Below, piece by piece: positions 8,635 through 18,142 of a stretch of DNA of 46,227 nucleotides (the first letter of the stretch is position 1; each line of letters begins with the position of its first letter). The DNA lies in contig CAZNNH010000034.1 in assembly GCA_964574335.1 (NCBI GenBank), positions 1 to 46,227 on the forward strand, written 5' to 3'. The translations under genes and the position numbers were made by a program. The notes beneath the pieces are model-generated. The model made no database searches. It was not told the origin of the DNA and saw only the letters and a program-made list of their open reading frames with translations. The stretch is from CAZNNH01 sp964574335 (GTDB lineage: Bacteria; Acidobacteriota; Vicinamibacteria; Fen-336).

Positions 8635-9525
8635 TCACCCCGATCGCGCGGCCGCCCGTGAGCAGTTCGCGCGAAGCGAGTCATTTTGCAGCATCGCGCC
8701 GGCGATCGCGGCGACGTTCCGGTCCGGGTCCGCCTGCATCCGTCGGGCGCACGACTCGATCGTCGGGCGGTCTTCGATGTGCCCGAGGACGAGCAGGGCG
8801 GCCATGCGGCTCATCCCGTCTGGCGCGTCGAGAGCGAGCCGCAGGTCGGCCACGACGTCCGGCGGCCAGTCCACGAGATCGAACGTGGTGTAGTACATCC
8901 AGGCTAGCAGGCTGAGGGCCTTGCGGCGCTCGCCCGCTTCGCCGCTTTGCAGCTTGCCGACCAGGAATGGCACCGCGGTGGGGCCCATGTGACGCAAGGC
9001 GCTCGCGCACCAGGCCTCCCGTGTCACCGGCGTAGAACGCACGTCGGGAAACGTGGCAGCTTCCTCAGGGACCGGAACCGCCGCCCACAGCCGCTCCGCG
9101 GCGGGCTCACCGAGCGCCACGAGTGCGGAGTGAACCCAGGGACCGGCCTCGCTGTCGCGGAACATCTCGATCAAGAACGGGACGACACGCACGTCCTTCG
9201 AGCGGCCGAGCGCCGTCGCCAGCAGGCGCTTGTCGTACAACGAAGCGTCTCGCAGCAGCCGCGGCAAGACCGCCGGCAGATCGCGCGCGGCCAGGAGTTC
9301 CTGTGCCGTCGCCAGGTCCGCCTGCCGCGGCGTGTCCCCACCCTCAGCGAGCGCACGGAGCAGGATCCAGTACTCCTCGATCTCGTCCTGAGGGTTCTGG
9401 ATTGCCGGACCACGCTCGGCGGCCTCTTCCGAACAGGCGCACTCCGGAAGGGCAGCCGCGGCGCTCAGGGCCACGACCACCCCCAGACCGGCGGTCGAAA
9501 AGAAGCGACGACGCGAGCGTGCCAT
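8635..9525 (-). CDS. Tat-exported HEAT-repeat protein
   Basis: The product has 296 residues from the ATG at 9525. This start puts SRRRFF, a twin-arginine motif, just before a hydrophobic stretch (STAGLGVVVALSAAAAL), which fits Tat export. Upstream in-frame starts would bury the signal. The mature part is helical with HEAT-like units of the form VVPFLIEMF...GPWVHSALVALGEPAAERLW. It ends near residue 290 with DRNVAAIAGAML. HEAT proteins act as protein-binding scaffolds; no catalytic motif is seen. The gene is preceded by a weak GGGGAC ribosome binding site and followed by accA 68 bp away on the same strand. The partner is unknown. Confidence 0.7.
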   Translation of the reverse strand: MARSRRRFFSTAGLGVVVALSAAAALPECACSEEAAERGPAIQNPQDEIEEYWILLRALAEGGDTPRQADLATAQELLAARDLPAVLPRLLRDASLYDKRLLATALGRSKDVRVVPFLIEMFRDSEAGPWVHSALVALGEPAAERLWAAVPVPEEAATFPDVRSTPVTREAWCASALRHMGPTAVPFLVGKLQSGEAGERRKALSLLAWMYYTTFDLVDWPPDVVADLRLALDAPDGMSRMAALLVLGHIEDRPTIESCARRMQADPDRNVAAIAGAMLQNDSLRANCSRAAARSG

Positions 9526-9632
9526 GTGTCCCCAGGTCCCCGCGGTCGGGACCACCGGCATGATAGTCCGGGCTGAGGCCGGGACCGGAGTCACCGCTTC
9601 GGGCCTTCCTTGGCCGAAACGCGGAGAACGGT

Positions 9633-10430
9633 TCAGTTCAACCGGACGAAGCAGGACGTCGCGAACGCCAGCAGGCTACCCACTCCCCATACACGGACCC
9701 TGCTGCCGCCGACGCAGAAGAAGACCAAGGTAGCCGCGGCGAGACTAGCGCCCAACACGAACGAATACCCGAGCGGGACGAGCTCCTCGAAACCATAGGT
9801 TCGGGAGATCAGGTGTCCCCACCAGCTACCCAGGGCCGACCAGCTCGCCAGGGCGAGAGCGAAGCCGCCGAGGAACAGGGGGCGCGGCATCTTCTCCGCG
9901 TGAGCCAGCCCAATTGCCGCCAGCAGCCATACAGGAAGCGGCAGCCAGAACGCGCCCGCCGCGTTCACGAGGTCGCGGGCAGCCGTATCGAGGCGGACGA
10001 GCTGATTCAGAAAGCGGCCTGGGCCACGGGCTCCGCCCCAGGAAGCCAGAGCAACGCAGGTGGCCAGGGCGCCGACCCCAAACAAGAAGAGCCGGACGCT
10101 CCGTCGGCCGAGCGCATCGTGGAGGGCTGCGGAGCAGGCCGACATCTTTGCCACGGCGTGGGTGGTGGCGATGAGAGCGGCACGGCCTGTAGGATGGGCC
10201 TCGACTGCCGCAAGGGTGCTGTCCCAGATCCCGGGCCGGGCATCCCGGGGTGGTTCGGCTTCGTCGGGCGAGTGATCTGGCCCCCGCTCTGTCAGCAGCC
10301 CAAGCGCGATACCGTGAGCCTCAGGCGTGTACTGGCCCTCCGGCGCCTCAACGATCCGGCGAAGCTGGTACGAGGGCATACCGCGGTAGCGCTCGCGTAG
10401 CCGCTCGGGATCTACGAGCATCCTGCCCAT
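9633..10430 (-). CDS. Multi-pass membrane protein of unknown function
   Basis: The 265-residue product is not recognised. Residues 1-75 are soluble, with a helical segment (MPSYQLRRIVEAPEGQYTPEAHGIALGLLTERG) resembling the short motif found before membrane regions in many uncharacterised bacterial proteins. Four to five hydrophobic segments follow, at roughly 112-132, 165-182, 190-206, 218-240 and 246-262. A GGGAGG and a closer GGTGA precede the ATG at 10430. It sits alone between the HEAT protein and the large ATPase operon, all on the minus strand, with a 127-bp gap to the ATPase end that shows no clear signal. Confidence 0.65.
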   Translation of the reverse strand: MGRMLVDPERLRERYRGMPSYQLRRIVEAPEGQYTPEAHGIALGLLTERGPDHSPDEAEPPRDARPGIWDSTLAAVEAHPTGRAALIATTHAVAKMSACSAALHDALGRRSVRLFLFGVGALATCVALASWGGARGPGRFLNQLVRLDTAARDLVNAAGAFWLPLPVWLLAAIGLAHAEKMPRPLFLGGFALALASWSALGSWWGHLISRTYGFEELVPLGYSFVLGASLAAATLVFFCVGGSRVRVWGVGSLLAFATSCFVRLN

Positions 10431-10557
10431 GTTCTCACCGCCTCCCGCTGCAGGCCATCATCGCTTGATACGAAGCCGACTGGTCGGTGATCTGGTGTCT
10501 TGGGATGGTTCGTGAACTGTTCAGGGAGCCCGCGAGCGAGGGCGATGTGCTCGCTGC

Positions 10558-13500
10558 CTACCGACCGTCGTTGGTCCCCAGGCCGCGGGTGTCCAGCTTG
10601 CCGAGGGCGGAGGCCAGGTCCTGGAGCTGGTCGAGCTTCTTGAGGGTGCTCGAGAGCTGGTCGCGGATGCGGCGGTCGGCCGGGTCGTCCGAGCCCTCGA
10701 GGCGCCGGGCCAGACCTCGGATGGCCGGCATCAACGCGTCGGAGACCTGCTGGGTCATCTCGCCCAGCAGGTCCTGCACCCCGCTGGGCAGGGCCTGGAT
10801 CACCTCTCGGCGCGTCCCGCGCTGGGTAGCCAGGGTGGCCATCGCCGTCTCGAGGCGGGCCAGGTGGGGGGCCATGTCGGGCGCGCCGGGCTTGGCGGTA
10901 GCTGCCGCCGTGGCGGCGCCGTCGATCGCCTGGCCGATGCCGGCGAGCTGGCGGGACAGGTCCGTGAGCCGCTCGGCGATGGCGGTCACGGCCTCGGACG
11001 ACAGCCCCCCGGAGGCGCTCGTCTCGCTGGCCTGGAGGCCCGCCTGCAGCGTCTCCATGGCGCGGGCCAGGGCGCTCGCCATCTGTCCCGGGTCGGTGGC
11101 GGCGGCGCCATGGGCGGCGCGGGCGATGTGCTCGCCGATCTCCGCCAGGCGGTCCGACATCAGGCCGAGCTGGCCGGTCACCTTGACCACCGGGTCGGTC
11201 TCGGCGCCGCCCATCGCCTGGACGCGGACGAAGCCGCGCTTGATCTGCTCCCAGCGGGTCCGCTGCTCCTCGCTCATCCGGCCGCGCAGCTCCGCCAGCT
11301 TCAGCAGGTTGTGCTCGGCGCCCGTGGTCAGCGTCTGGGCCTCGCCCAGGTAGTGGTCGTCGATCAGGGCCTCGAGCTCGGCGTCGTTCATCGCCGAGAC
11401 CACCTTCTCGGCCAGCGCGTTCATGTTGCGGTAGCTGCCCTGGAGCTGGAAGGCCGGCTCGGTGCGGAAGGCGTCCTGCTGGGAGGCGGAGAGGATGTAC
11501 TGCTGGTTGACCCGCAGCAGCACCTCGCGGCAGCGGAACAGCCGCCGCAGCACCGCCAGGACCTCCTCCAGCTCGGGGGCCGAGTAGTCGTGGGCGAGCT
11601 GGTCGGGGGTGCTGCCGTCCCCGGCCGCCATACCCGCCAGTCGGTAGACGTCGTCGAGACCCCGGGTGGTCAGCGGGGCCAGCACCGGGTTGGAGGTCAG
11701 CGCGTTCTCCACGTAGCTGAGGGCGAAGAGGGCGTCCTTACCGGTCAGGATGTCGCCCAGGTTGTAGATGTCGGCTCGGTTGGCCAGCATGTCCGGGATA
11801 CGGAACTTCTCCCCCGACTCGGTGTAGGGGTTGCCGGCCATGCAGACCACGAACCGCCGTCCCCGCAAGTCGTAAGTGCGGGTCTCGCCTCGCCACACCC
11901 CCTCGATCTTGCGCTGAGCGTCGCACAACGAGATGAACTTCTGGAGCAGCTCCGGGTGGGTGTGCTGGATGTCGTCCAGGTAGAGGAGAACGTTGCTGGC
12001 CATCTCGAAGGCCAGGTTCAGCCGCTCCACCTCCCGGCGGGCGGTGGCGCTCTTGACCTCCGCCGGGTCCAGAGAGGTCACCGCGTGGCCGAGGGCCGGC
12101 CCGTTGACCTTGACGAAGACCAACCCCAGGCGGTGGGCCACGTACTCCATGAGAGTGGTCTTGCCGTAGCCCGGAGGCGAGATCAGCAGCAGCAGGCCCA
12201 TCAGGTCGGTGCGTTTCCCCTGGCCCAGCGCGCCGATCTGCTTGGCCAGGTTGTCGCCGATCAGGGGGAGGTAGACCTGGTCGATCAGCTTGTTGCGGAC
12301 GAAGGCGCTCATCACCCGGGGCTCGAGCTCGGACAGCCGCAGGCGCCGGCGCTGCGCCTCCAGGAGGGTGTGGCGCCTCTTCTGGTAGGCGCGGAAGCCC
12401 GGCACCCGCCGGTTCCGGAAGCGGCCGAGCCGGGAGAGGAACTCGTCCAGGCGCAGCTCCATCGACCGGGCCCGGATCCGTGGGTGCTGGCCGACCAGCC
12501 CTTCCACCACCACCTGCGACTGAGCGCTGGTCTGGTCGTAATCGAGGCGCCCCTCGACCAGGACCAGGGCGATCGCTCCGGGGACTGCCGGGCGCAGCGC
12601 GAGGACCTCCGGCCGGCGCTGACCCACCTGATCGACGAAGGCGGTGACCCACGCTGACACCAGCGGGAGGAGGCTCGCCAGGTCACCGGCCAGGCCCTGC
12701 ACGTCGCGCTCCAGCTCACGTGCCGAGCCGTCGGCCGCCAGGTGGTCGAGGAAGGCCTTGCGCAGCCGGACCGCGTCGGCGCTCGCCTCGAAGCGCAGCG
12801 GCTCCCGAGAGAGCTCCTCGAAGAGGTAGGCGCCCGCTACCCGGGCGTCCTCAGCGTCGACCGGCACGCCGAGCTCGGCGAAGAACGCCGCCACCTGCTC
12901 GGCCAGCTCGCCGCTCAGGGTGAAGATGGCGGGGGTGTGCGAGAGGGCGGCGCGCAGCCGGCCCAGGCTCCGGGCGCGGCGCAGCCACGAGGCGCGCGGC
13001 TCCGGCGCCTCGAAGTGGGCCCAGAACAGCATCGCCAGCGAGCGGGCGCGCGGCTCGAAGCGCAGCAGGCCGGCGGTCTTGTGGAGGGCCAGCAGCCGGG
13101 CGAGGATGGCGGCCGCGTCCACGTCGTGGACGCCACGCTCGTAACCTTCGTCGTACCGGGCCGAGGCTTGCTGGCGGACCAGCTCCACCAGGCCCTCCCC
13201 GGTGTGGGCGGCCTCACGAAGGCGCTCCAGCGAGAGGCCGTCCTGCTCCTGCTCGGCGGCGGCCAGGAGCGTGGCCGCCAGGTACTCGCCGCGATAGACC
13301 TCGTCGGTCTCCGAGACCAGGTCCTGGCTCCAGAAGTCGCGGGTCGCGGCGAAACCCTCGTCCTCCAGTGGCTCGTGAAAGTCGGTGCCGGTCAGGTGCA
13401 GGGCCAGGCCGTCGCCGCGCGGGACCAGCGTCAGCTCCAGCGGCTGGGTGTTGACGCCGAAGCGGTGGCGTCCGAGGCGGATCACCGCGTCGCCCTCGAA

Positions 13501-16062
13501 GAGGTCGCTCCGGTCGCGCTGGGCCCGGGCGGCGTCCTGCCGGGCGGCCTTCAGCCGGGTCTCCACCTCCTCGGCGCGCACCGACGAGCCCAGCTCCCGC
13601 AGGGCGTCGCACAGGTCGCGCAGCTTGGCCACCATCGGGTCGCCGGCGAAGTAGGCGTTCAGGGCGTCCTCGTCGGCCAAGCCGCCGGCCCGGCGGACCA
13701 CGCCGGCCAGGATGCGCGACGCCGCCTCCATCAGGCCCTCGGCCCGGCGCTGGCGCTGGTCGACCAGCGTCTGCTTGCGGGCGGTGACCGCCTCGTAGAT
13801 CTCCTCTCGCTTGGTGGCGAGCTGGGCCTGAAGCTCCTCGAGCTCGCCGAACCGCCCCTCCAGGTCCTCCACCTGGACCATCAGCCTGGAGAGGGCGGCG
13901 TCGCACTTGTCCGGGGTGTCGGCCACCGACAAGGCGCTGGTCACGCTCTGGCCCAGCAGCCGGAACTGGACGCCGAACTCGGCCGCCACCTCGACCGACA
14001 GCAGCTCCTTGCGGCGCGAGAGGACCAGGGCGCGGACCCGGTTGAGCGCGGCCAGCACCTCGGAGAGGCGCTCGAGGATCAGCGTTCGCTGGGTGGCGTC
14101 GTCGATCTTCAGGCTGCCGATGATCTCGGCCAGCAGCTCCAGGTTCTCCACCTGGGACCCAAGCTCCGCCGCCAACGGCTCGGTATCGTGGACGCTGGTG
14201 ACCGACGACAGCCGGGCCTCCACCTCGGCGACCTGGGCGTGGAACGGGGCGAAGGCCTCCTGGCCGAGCAGGAAGGCCACCGCCTTCTGGCTGATGACCT
14301 CGAAGCGCTCCACCACGCGCGCCTCCAGGGCGTCGAGACGGGCCCGGTCGACGTAGCGCAGCTCGCGCTGGGTGATCAGGTGGCCCTGGCGCCGCCGCAG
14401 CTCGGCCAGCGCCTCCACGAAGGGCGGGACGCTGGTCCAGTCGTCGGGGTGCTGGGCGTCGAGCAGGTCGGCGACCTCGACCTCGCTCCGCCTCAGGGCG
14501 TCCCGGCTGGTCTTGCGGATCGCCTCGACCTTGTCGAACTCGTCGATCACCAGCTCGGCGGTCTGGCGGATCGCCTGGACGGTCTCGGCGAGGCCCGAGG
14601 CCTCCGGGTGCACCAGCCAGTGGTAGCTGTCGAGGGTGCGGATGGAGGACGCGATCAGGTCCTCGTAGACGGCGCGGGTCGGCTCCTGGCTCTCGACCAG
14701 GCGGACCAGGCTCAGGCAGTCCGAGATCCCCCGCACCAGCTCGGCGTTGCCGATCTTCTCCAGGTAGCCGCCGGTGGACGGCGCCGCCGCGGCGTGCTCC
14801 TCGCTGCAGAACGGCGTCTGCCAGACCTGGAGCTGGTGGACGCGGGTGGGCTCCCCAGAGGTGGCGCGGAGGATCACCAGCTTCCCGTCGTCGAAGCGGC
14901 TGAGGCCGTGGCAGGTGACGGGGCTCGCCACCTCCTTGCGGATCAGGTTGTAGGCGAAGAGCACCGACCGCCCCTCGGCGCGGTGGTGGAAGACGTACAG
15001 GACGTCCTCCCCGTTCGGCGAACGGAGCACCCGCTTGAGCTCCAGGCCGCCGAAGTCGCCGTCGAAGAGCTTGGTCTCTCCGGTCTGGAGGTGGAAGCCG
15101 CCGGGGAAGACGATCCCGTGGTCCTCGGGGAGCGAGACGCAGGCCTGGCCGATGGCGTCGATCCGCACCACGCGACGGGTGAGGCCGTTGAAGACCAGGT
15201 AGCGGTAGGTGCGCTCACGGAACGGCAGGACCTTGAGCAGCACCAGGCTGCCGACCTTGGCGTAGTGGATCTCGGCGTCGTCCAGCGACTGCTTGGGGTC
15301 GTCCACCGGCTCCCGGTAGATGCCCAGCCCGTCCTCGGTGTTGTTCTCGACCTTGACGGTGAGGTCGCCACCCACCGTCTCGACGAAGACCTGGTCCAGG
15401 ATCGAGACGTGGGGGTGGCGGCCGTAGACGTGTTGATCGCGGCCGGTGGCGGAGAAGACGAAATCGTGGGAGGGAGGATAGACGTGGTCGCGCTCGCCCC
15501 GGTTGTCGATGTAGGAGACCTCGCCCTGCGGGGTGACGCTCCAGCGGAACACCTTGATGTCGTCGACCTTGCCGCCGATCTGGAAGACCGCCAGCAGCTT
15601 CCCGCCGAGGTTCCGGAGCTGCAGCAGCCGCGCCCCGCTGTAGTACTGGTAGAGCTCCTTGAAGTCGCGGACGAAGGCGGGCTCCTCGAGAAAGGCCCGC
15701 TCGGGGCCGGAACGGATCTCCTCGAGGGCGAGGCTGGCGTCCTTGGGGAGGATCCGGTGGAGCGAGAAGACGTCCTCGACCCGGGTCTCGGTGCGCAGGC
15801 CGAGGTGGACGTTGTAGCCGAAGAGCATCTGCCCGCCGACCTGGATCACGTCCCGGGCCAGGCAGCTGTTCTCGGTGCGGATCCGCTCGGTGCCCAAGAG
15901 GGCCAGCTCGGTCCGCCCGAACAGCGACAACCGCGCAGCGTTCAGGGCGTTCGCCTTCTCGGCCAGGACCTTGCCCTGGCCCAGCAGGCGGTCCCGGATC
16001 ACCTCGTAGGCGCCCCGCTCGATCTCGGGGGCCGGGGTCGGTTCTGGGTGGGTCTCCGCCAT
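10558..16062 (-). CDS. Giant coiled-coil AAA+ ATPase, DUF3686 / 'DNA repair ATPase' family
   Basis: The product has 1834 residues. The N-terminus (AYEVIRDRLLGQGKVL, RIRTENSCLARDVIQVGGQMLFGYNVHLGL) matches the DUF3686 family usually named DNA repair ATPase. Residues ~100-420 are beta-rich, possibly propeller-like; ~440-900 are largely helical or coiled coil. A MoxR-like AAA+ module follows: Walker A PPGYGKTT near 1299, Walker B LLYLDDIQ near 1362 (second acidic residue is Asp, not Glu), sensor-1 region VVCMAGNPYTES near 1409, and NRADIYNLGD. A C-terminal helical region spans ~1560-1834. It is the last gene of an operon with flotillin and YqiJ-like genes, 30 bp after the flotillin stop. The ribosome binding site is weak. 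Role unknown: a remodelling ATPase attached to a flotillin membrane platform is my inference, and the DNA repair name rests on annotation tradition. Confidence 0.85.
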   Translation of the reverse strand: MAETHPEPTPAPEIERGAYEVIRDRLLGQGKVLAEKANALNAARLSLFGRTELALLGTERIRTENSCLARDVIQVGGQMLFGYNVHLGLRTETRVEDVFSLHRILPKDASLALEEIRSGPERAFLEEPAFVRDFKELYQYYSGARLLQLRNLGGKLLAVFQIGGKVDDIKVFRWSVTPQGEVSYIDNRGERDHVYPPSHDFVFSATGRDQHVYGRHPHVSILDQVFVETVGGDLTVKVENNTEDGLGIYREPVDDPKQSLDDAEIHYAKVGSLVLLKVLPFRERTYRYLVFNGLTRRVVRIDAIGQACVSLPEDHGIVFPGGFHLQTGETKLFDGDFGGLELKRVLRSPNGEDVLYVFHHRAEGRSVLFAYNLIRKEVASPVTCHGLSRFDDGKLVILRATSGEPTRVHQLQVWQTPFCSEEHAAAAPSTGGYLEKIGNAELVRGISDCLSLVRLVESQEPTRAVYEDLIASSIRTLDSYHWLVHPEASGLAETVQAIRQTAELVIDEFDKVEAIRKTSRDALRRSEVEVADLLDAQHPDDWTSVPPFVEALAELRRRQGHLITQRELRYVDRARLDALEARVVERFEVISQKAVAFLLGQEAFAPFHAQVAEVEARLSSVTSVHDTEPLAAELGSQVENLELLAEIIGSLKIDDATQRTLILERLSEVLAALNRVRALVLSRRKELLSVEVAAEFGVQFRLLGQSVTSALSVADTPDKCDAALSRLMVQVEDLEGRFGELEELQAQLATKREEIYEAVTARKQTLVDQRQRRAEGLMEAASRILAGVVRRAGGLADEDALNAYFAGDPMVAKLRDLCDALRELGSSVRAEEVETRLKAARQDAARAQRDRSDLFEGDAVIRLGRHRFGVNTQPLELTLVPRGDGLALHLTGTDFHEPLEDEGFAATRDFWSQDLVSETDEVYRGEYLAATLLAAAEQEQDGLSLERLREAAHTGEGLVELVRQQASARYDEGYERGVHDVDAAAILARLLALHKTAGLLRFEPRARSLAMLFWAHFEAPEPRASWLRRARSLGRLRAALSHTPAIFTLSGELAEQVAAFFAELGVPVDAEDARVAGAYLFEELSREPLRFEASADAVRLRKAFLDHLAADGSARELERDVQGLAGDLASLLPLVSAWVTAFVDQVGQRRPEVLALRPAVPGAIALVLVEGRLDYDQTSAQSQVVVEGLVGQHPRIRARSMELRLDEFLSRLGRFRNRRVPGFRAYQKRRHTLLEAQRRRLRLSELEPRVMSAFVRNKLIDQVYLPLIGDNLAKQIGALGQGKRTDLMGLLLLISPPGYGKTTLMEYVAHRLGLVFVKVNGPALGHAVTSLDPAEVKSATARREVERLNLAFEMASNVLLYLDDIQHTHPELLQKFISLCDAQRKIEGVWRGETRTYDLRGRRFVVCMAGNPYTESGEKFRIPDMLANRADIYNLGDILTGKDALFALSYVENALTSNPVLAPLTTRGLDDVYRLAGMAAGDGSTPDQLAHDYSAPELEEVLAVLRRLFRCREVLLRVNQQYILSASQQDAFRTEPAFQLQGSYRNMNALAEKVVSAMNDAELEALIDDHYLGEAQTLTTGAEHNLLKLAELRGRMSEEQRTRWEQIKRGFVRVQAMGGAETDPVVKVTGQLGLMSDRLAEIGEHIARAAHGAAATDPGQMASALARAMETLQAGLQASETSASGGLSSEAVTAIAERLTDLSRQLAGIGQAIDGAATAAATAKPGAPDMAPHLARLETAMATLATQRGTRREVIQALPSGVQDLLGEMTQQVSDALMPAIRGLARRLEGSDDPADRRIRDQLSSTLKKLDQLQDLASALGKLDTRGLGTNDGR

Positions 16063-16092
16063 GTTGCCGGGTGGCTGCTGAGGCCGCCGGCC

Positions 16093-18105
16093 TCAGGCCT
16101 TGACGTCGTCGAGGCCCATCGACTTGACGGTGGACAGGAGCTTCTTGAGGGCCGGCTGGCGCTCGCCGCCCTGGGCGACCATCCGGCCGAGCAGGGCCCC
16201 GAGGGTGAGGTCCTTCAGGTCGTCCGCGCCCAGCCCCGAGAGCGCCTGCTTCAGGTCCGCCGGCAGGCTCTGCTTGCCCTCGAGGTAGTCGCGCAACAGC
16301 GCCTGAACCCGGTCGCTGCGGTCGACGAAGCCGTCCACCGCCTTGCCCATCGAGACCGCGCTCACCAGGCGGTCGACGAACAGGCTCTCGCCGCCCACGA
16401 TCTCGATCTTGGCCTGCTTGAGCGCCTCGCCCATCACCTGGGCGGAGGCGTGGGCCACCGACCGGCGAGCGCGGATGTCCTCGAGCCCGAGCACCCGTTC
16501 GTTCTCGAGGCGCAGGCGGTACTCCTCGTGGCCGCGGCCGGCCTCGTCGAGGGCCTTCATCGCCGCCGCCTTCTGGTCGAGGCCCTTGGCCTCGGCCACC
16601 AGCCGCTCGCGGGTGGCCTCGGCCTCGGACAGCCCCTTCTGGCGCAGCACCAGCGCCTCGGCCTCGCCCTTGTCCTTGAGCGCCAGCGCCTCGGCCCGGC
16701 CCATCTTCTCCACCGCCGCCGCGTCCGCCTCCTTGACCTTGACCCCGGCCAGCCCGGCGGCGGCCTGCTCGGCCTGGATGCCCTCGGCCAGGCGGATCTT
16801 GGCCCGGGCGTGGCGGTCCGAGGCCTCCAGCTCGGCGTCGGCGAGCTTGATCCGCTCCTGGGCCTTGTGGCCGGCCGCCTTCTCCGCCGCCTCGGCGGCC
16901 TTGATGTCCTTGATGAGGTGCTCCTCGGCCTCCGCCGCAGCGTTGATCACGGTGGCCTCCTTGAGCCGCTCGGCCTCCTCGACCACCCGCAGTCGCTTGA
17001 TCCGCTCCTCCTCCTCGGCCACCGTCTTGTCGACGGCGATGCGCTGACGGATCACGTCGGCGATCTCGCGCTTCTGTACCTCGATCTCCTTCTCCTTGGC
17101 GATCCGCTGCAGCTCGGTCTCCCGCTCGCGGGAGATCTGCTCCAGGGCGCGCTCCTTCTCCACCCGCTCGATCTCCACCGCGATCACGCGCTCCCGGTTC
17201 TTCTCGGCCACCTGGACCTGGCGCTGCTTGTTCTCTTCGTTGACGGCGATCTCCTCGTCCGCCTTGATCCGGGCGTTCTCCGACTTGAGCCGCTCTTCCG
17301 CCTCCACCTTCAGCGTCTCGGCCTGCTCCCTTGCCCGTACCGTGGCGATCTCGCGCTGCTGCTTGGACTCGGCGTCCGCCTGCTGCCGCTCCAGCTCCAG
17401 GATCGCCTCGCGCGCCTCCACGTTCTGCTTGGTGATCTGCTTCTTCTCGGTGTTCTCCCACTCGTTGGTGCGCACGTGCTGGACGGCGGTCAGCTCGGTG
17501 ATCTTGCGGATCCCCTGGGCGTCGAGGATGTTGTGGGCGTCGAGGCTGGCCAGCGGCGTCTGCTCCAGGTAGTCGATGGCGCTGTCCACCAGCACGTAGC
17601 CCTCCAGGTCGCGGCCGATCAGCTCCACGATCCGGTCACGGAACTCCTCGCGCTTGGTGTACAGGTCCTCGAAGTCGAGCTGCTTGCCCACCGTCTTGAG
17701 CGCCTCGGAGAACTTGGCGCTGAACAGCTCGTCCAGGGTGACCGGGTCGGAGGCGCGGCGGCAGCCGATCCGCTGGGCCACCTTGAGCACGTCCTCCTTG
17801 GCCTTGTTGACGGCCACGAAGAAGGTGACCTTGATGTCGGCGCGGATGTTGTCGCGGCAGATCAGGCCGTCCTTGCCGCGGCGGTCGATCTCCAGCGTCT
17901 TGACCGAGATGTCCATCACCTCGGCCTTGTGGATGATGGGCAGGACGTAGGTGCCGGTGAAGGTGACCGTCAGCTTCTCGCCGAGCTTGTTGACGATCAT
18001 CGCCTTGCCCTGCTCGACCTTTCGGTAGAAGCGGCTGATCGCCAGAGCCACCGCCAGGAGGATCAGGCCGCCCACGAACACGACGGTCACCAGGAACTCG
18101 GTCAT
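16093..18105 (-). CDS. yqiK: Flotillin-like SPFH protein (YqiK type)
   Basis: The product has 670 residues from the ATG at 18105. That start is chosen because GAGGAGG lies 6 nt upstream; the ATG two codons earlier overlaps the ribosome binding site. One transmembrane helix at ~4-24 (FLVTVVFVGGLILLAVALAI) is followed by an SPFH/band-7 domain (~30-200, VEQGKAMIVNKLG, DISVKTLEIDRRGKDGLICRDNIRADIKVTFFV). A very long Glu/Arg/Lys/Ala-rich coiled coil runs to ~560, and a flotillin-type C-terminal region follows. Flotillins oligomerise into membrane microdomain scaffolds. The partner at this locus is the upstream YqiJ-like protein, as in E. coli yqiJ-yqiK. The downstream giant ATPase suggests a scaffold-ATPase complex. 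Confidence 0.92.
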   Translation of the reverse strand: MTEFLVTVVFVGGLILLAVALAISRFYRKVEQGKAMIVNKLGEKLTVTFTGTYVLPIIHKAEVMDISVKTLEIDRRGKDGLICRDNIRADIKVTFFVAVNKAKEDVLKVAQRIGCRRASDPVTLDELFSAKFSEALKTVGKQLDFEDLYTKREEFRDRIVELIGRDLEGYVLVDSAIDYLEQTPLASLDAHNILDAQGIRKITELTAVQHVRTNEWENTEKKQITKQNVEAREAILELERQQADAESKQQREIATVRAREQAETLKVEAEERLKSENARIKADEEIAVNEENKQRQVQVAEKNRERVIAVEIERVEKERALEQISRERETELQRIAKEKEIEVQKREIADVIRQRIAVDKTVAEEEERIKRLRVVEEAERLKEATVINAAAEAEEHLIKDIKAAEAAEKAAGHKAQERIKLADAELEASDRHARAKIRLAEGIQAEQAAAGLAGVKVKEADAAAVEKMGRAEALALKDKGEAEALVLRQKGLSEAEATRERLVAEAKGLDQKAAAMKALDEAGRGHEEYRLRLENERVLGLEDIRARRSVAHASAQVMGEALKQAKIEIVGGESLFVDRLVSAVSMGKAVDGFVDRSDRVQALLRDYLEGKQSLPADLKQALSGLGADDLKDLTLGALLGRMVAQGGERQPALKKLLSTVKSMGLDDVKA

Positions 18106-18142
18106 CGACATCCTCCTCGACGGCGGCGGCGATCCGCCGGCG

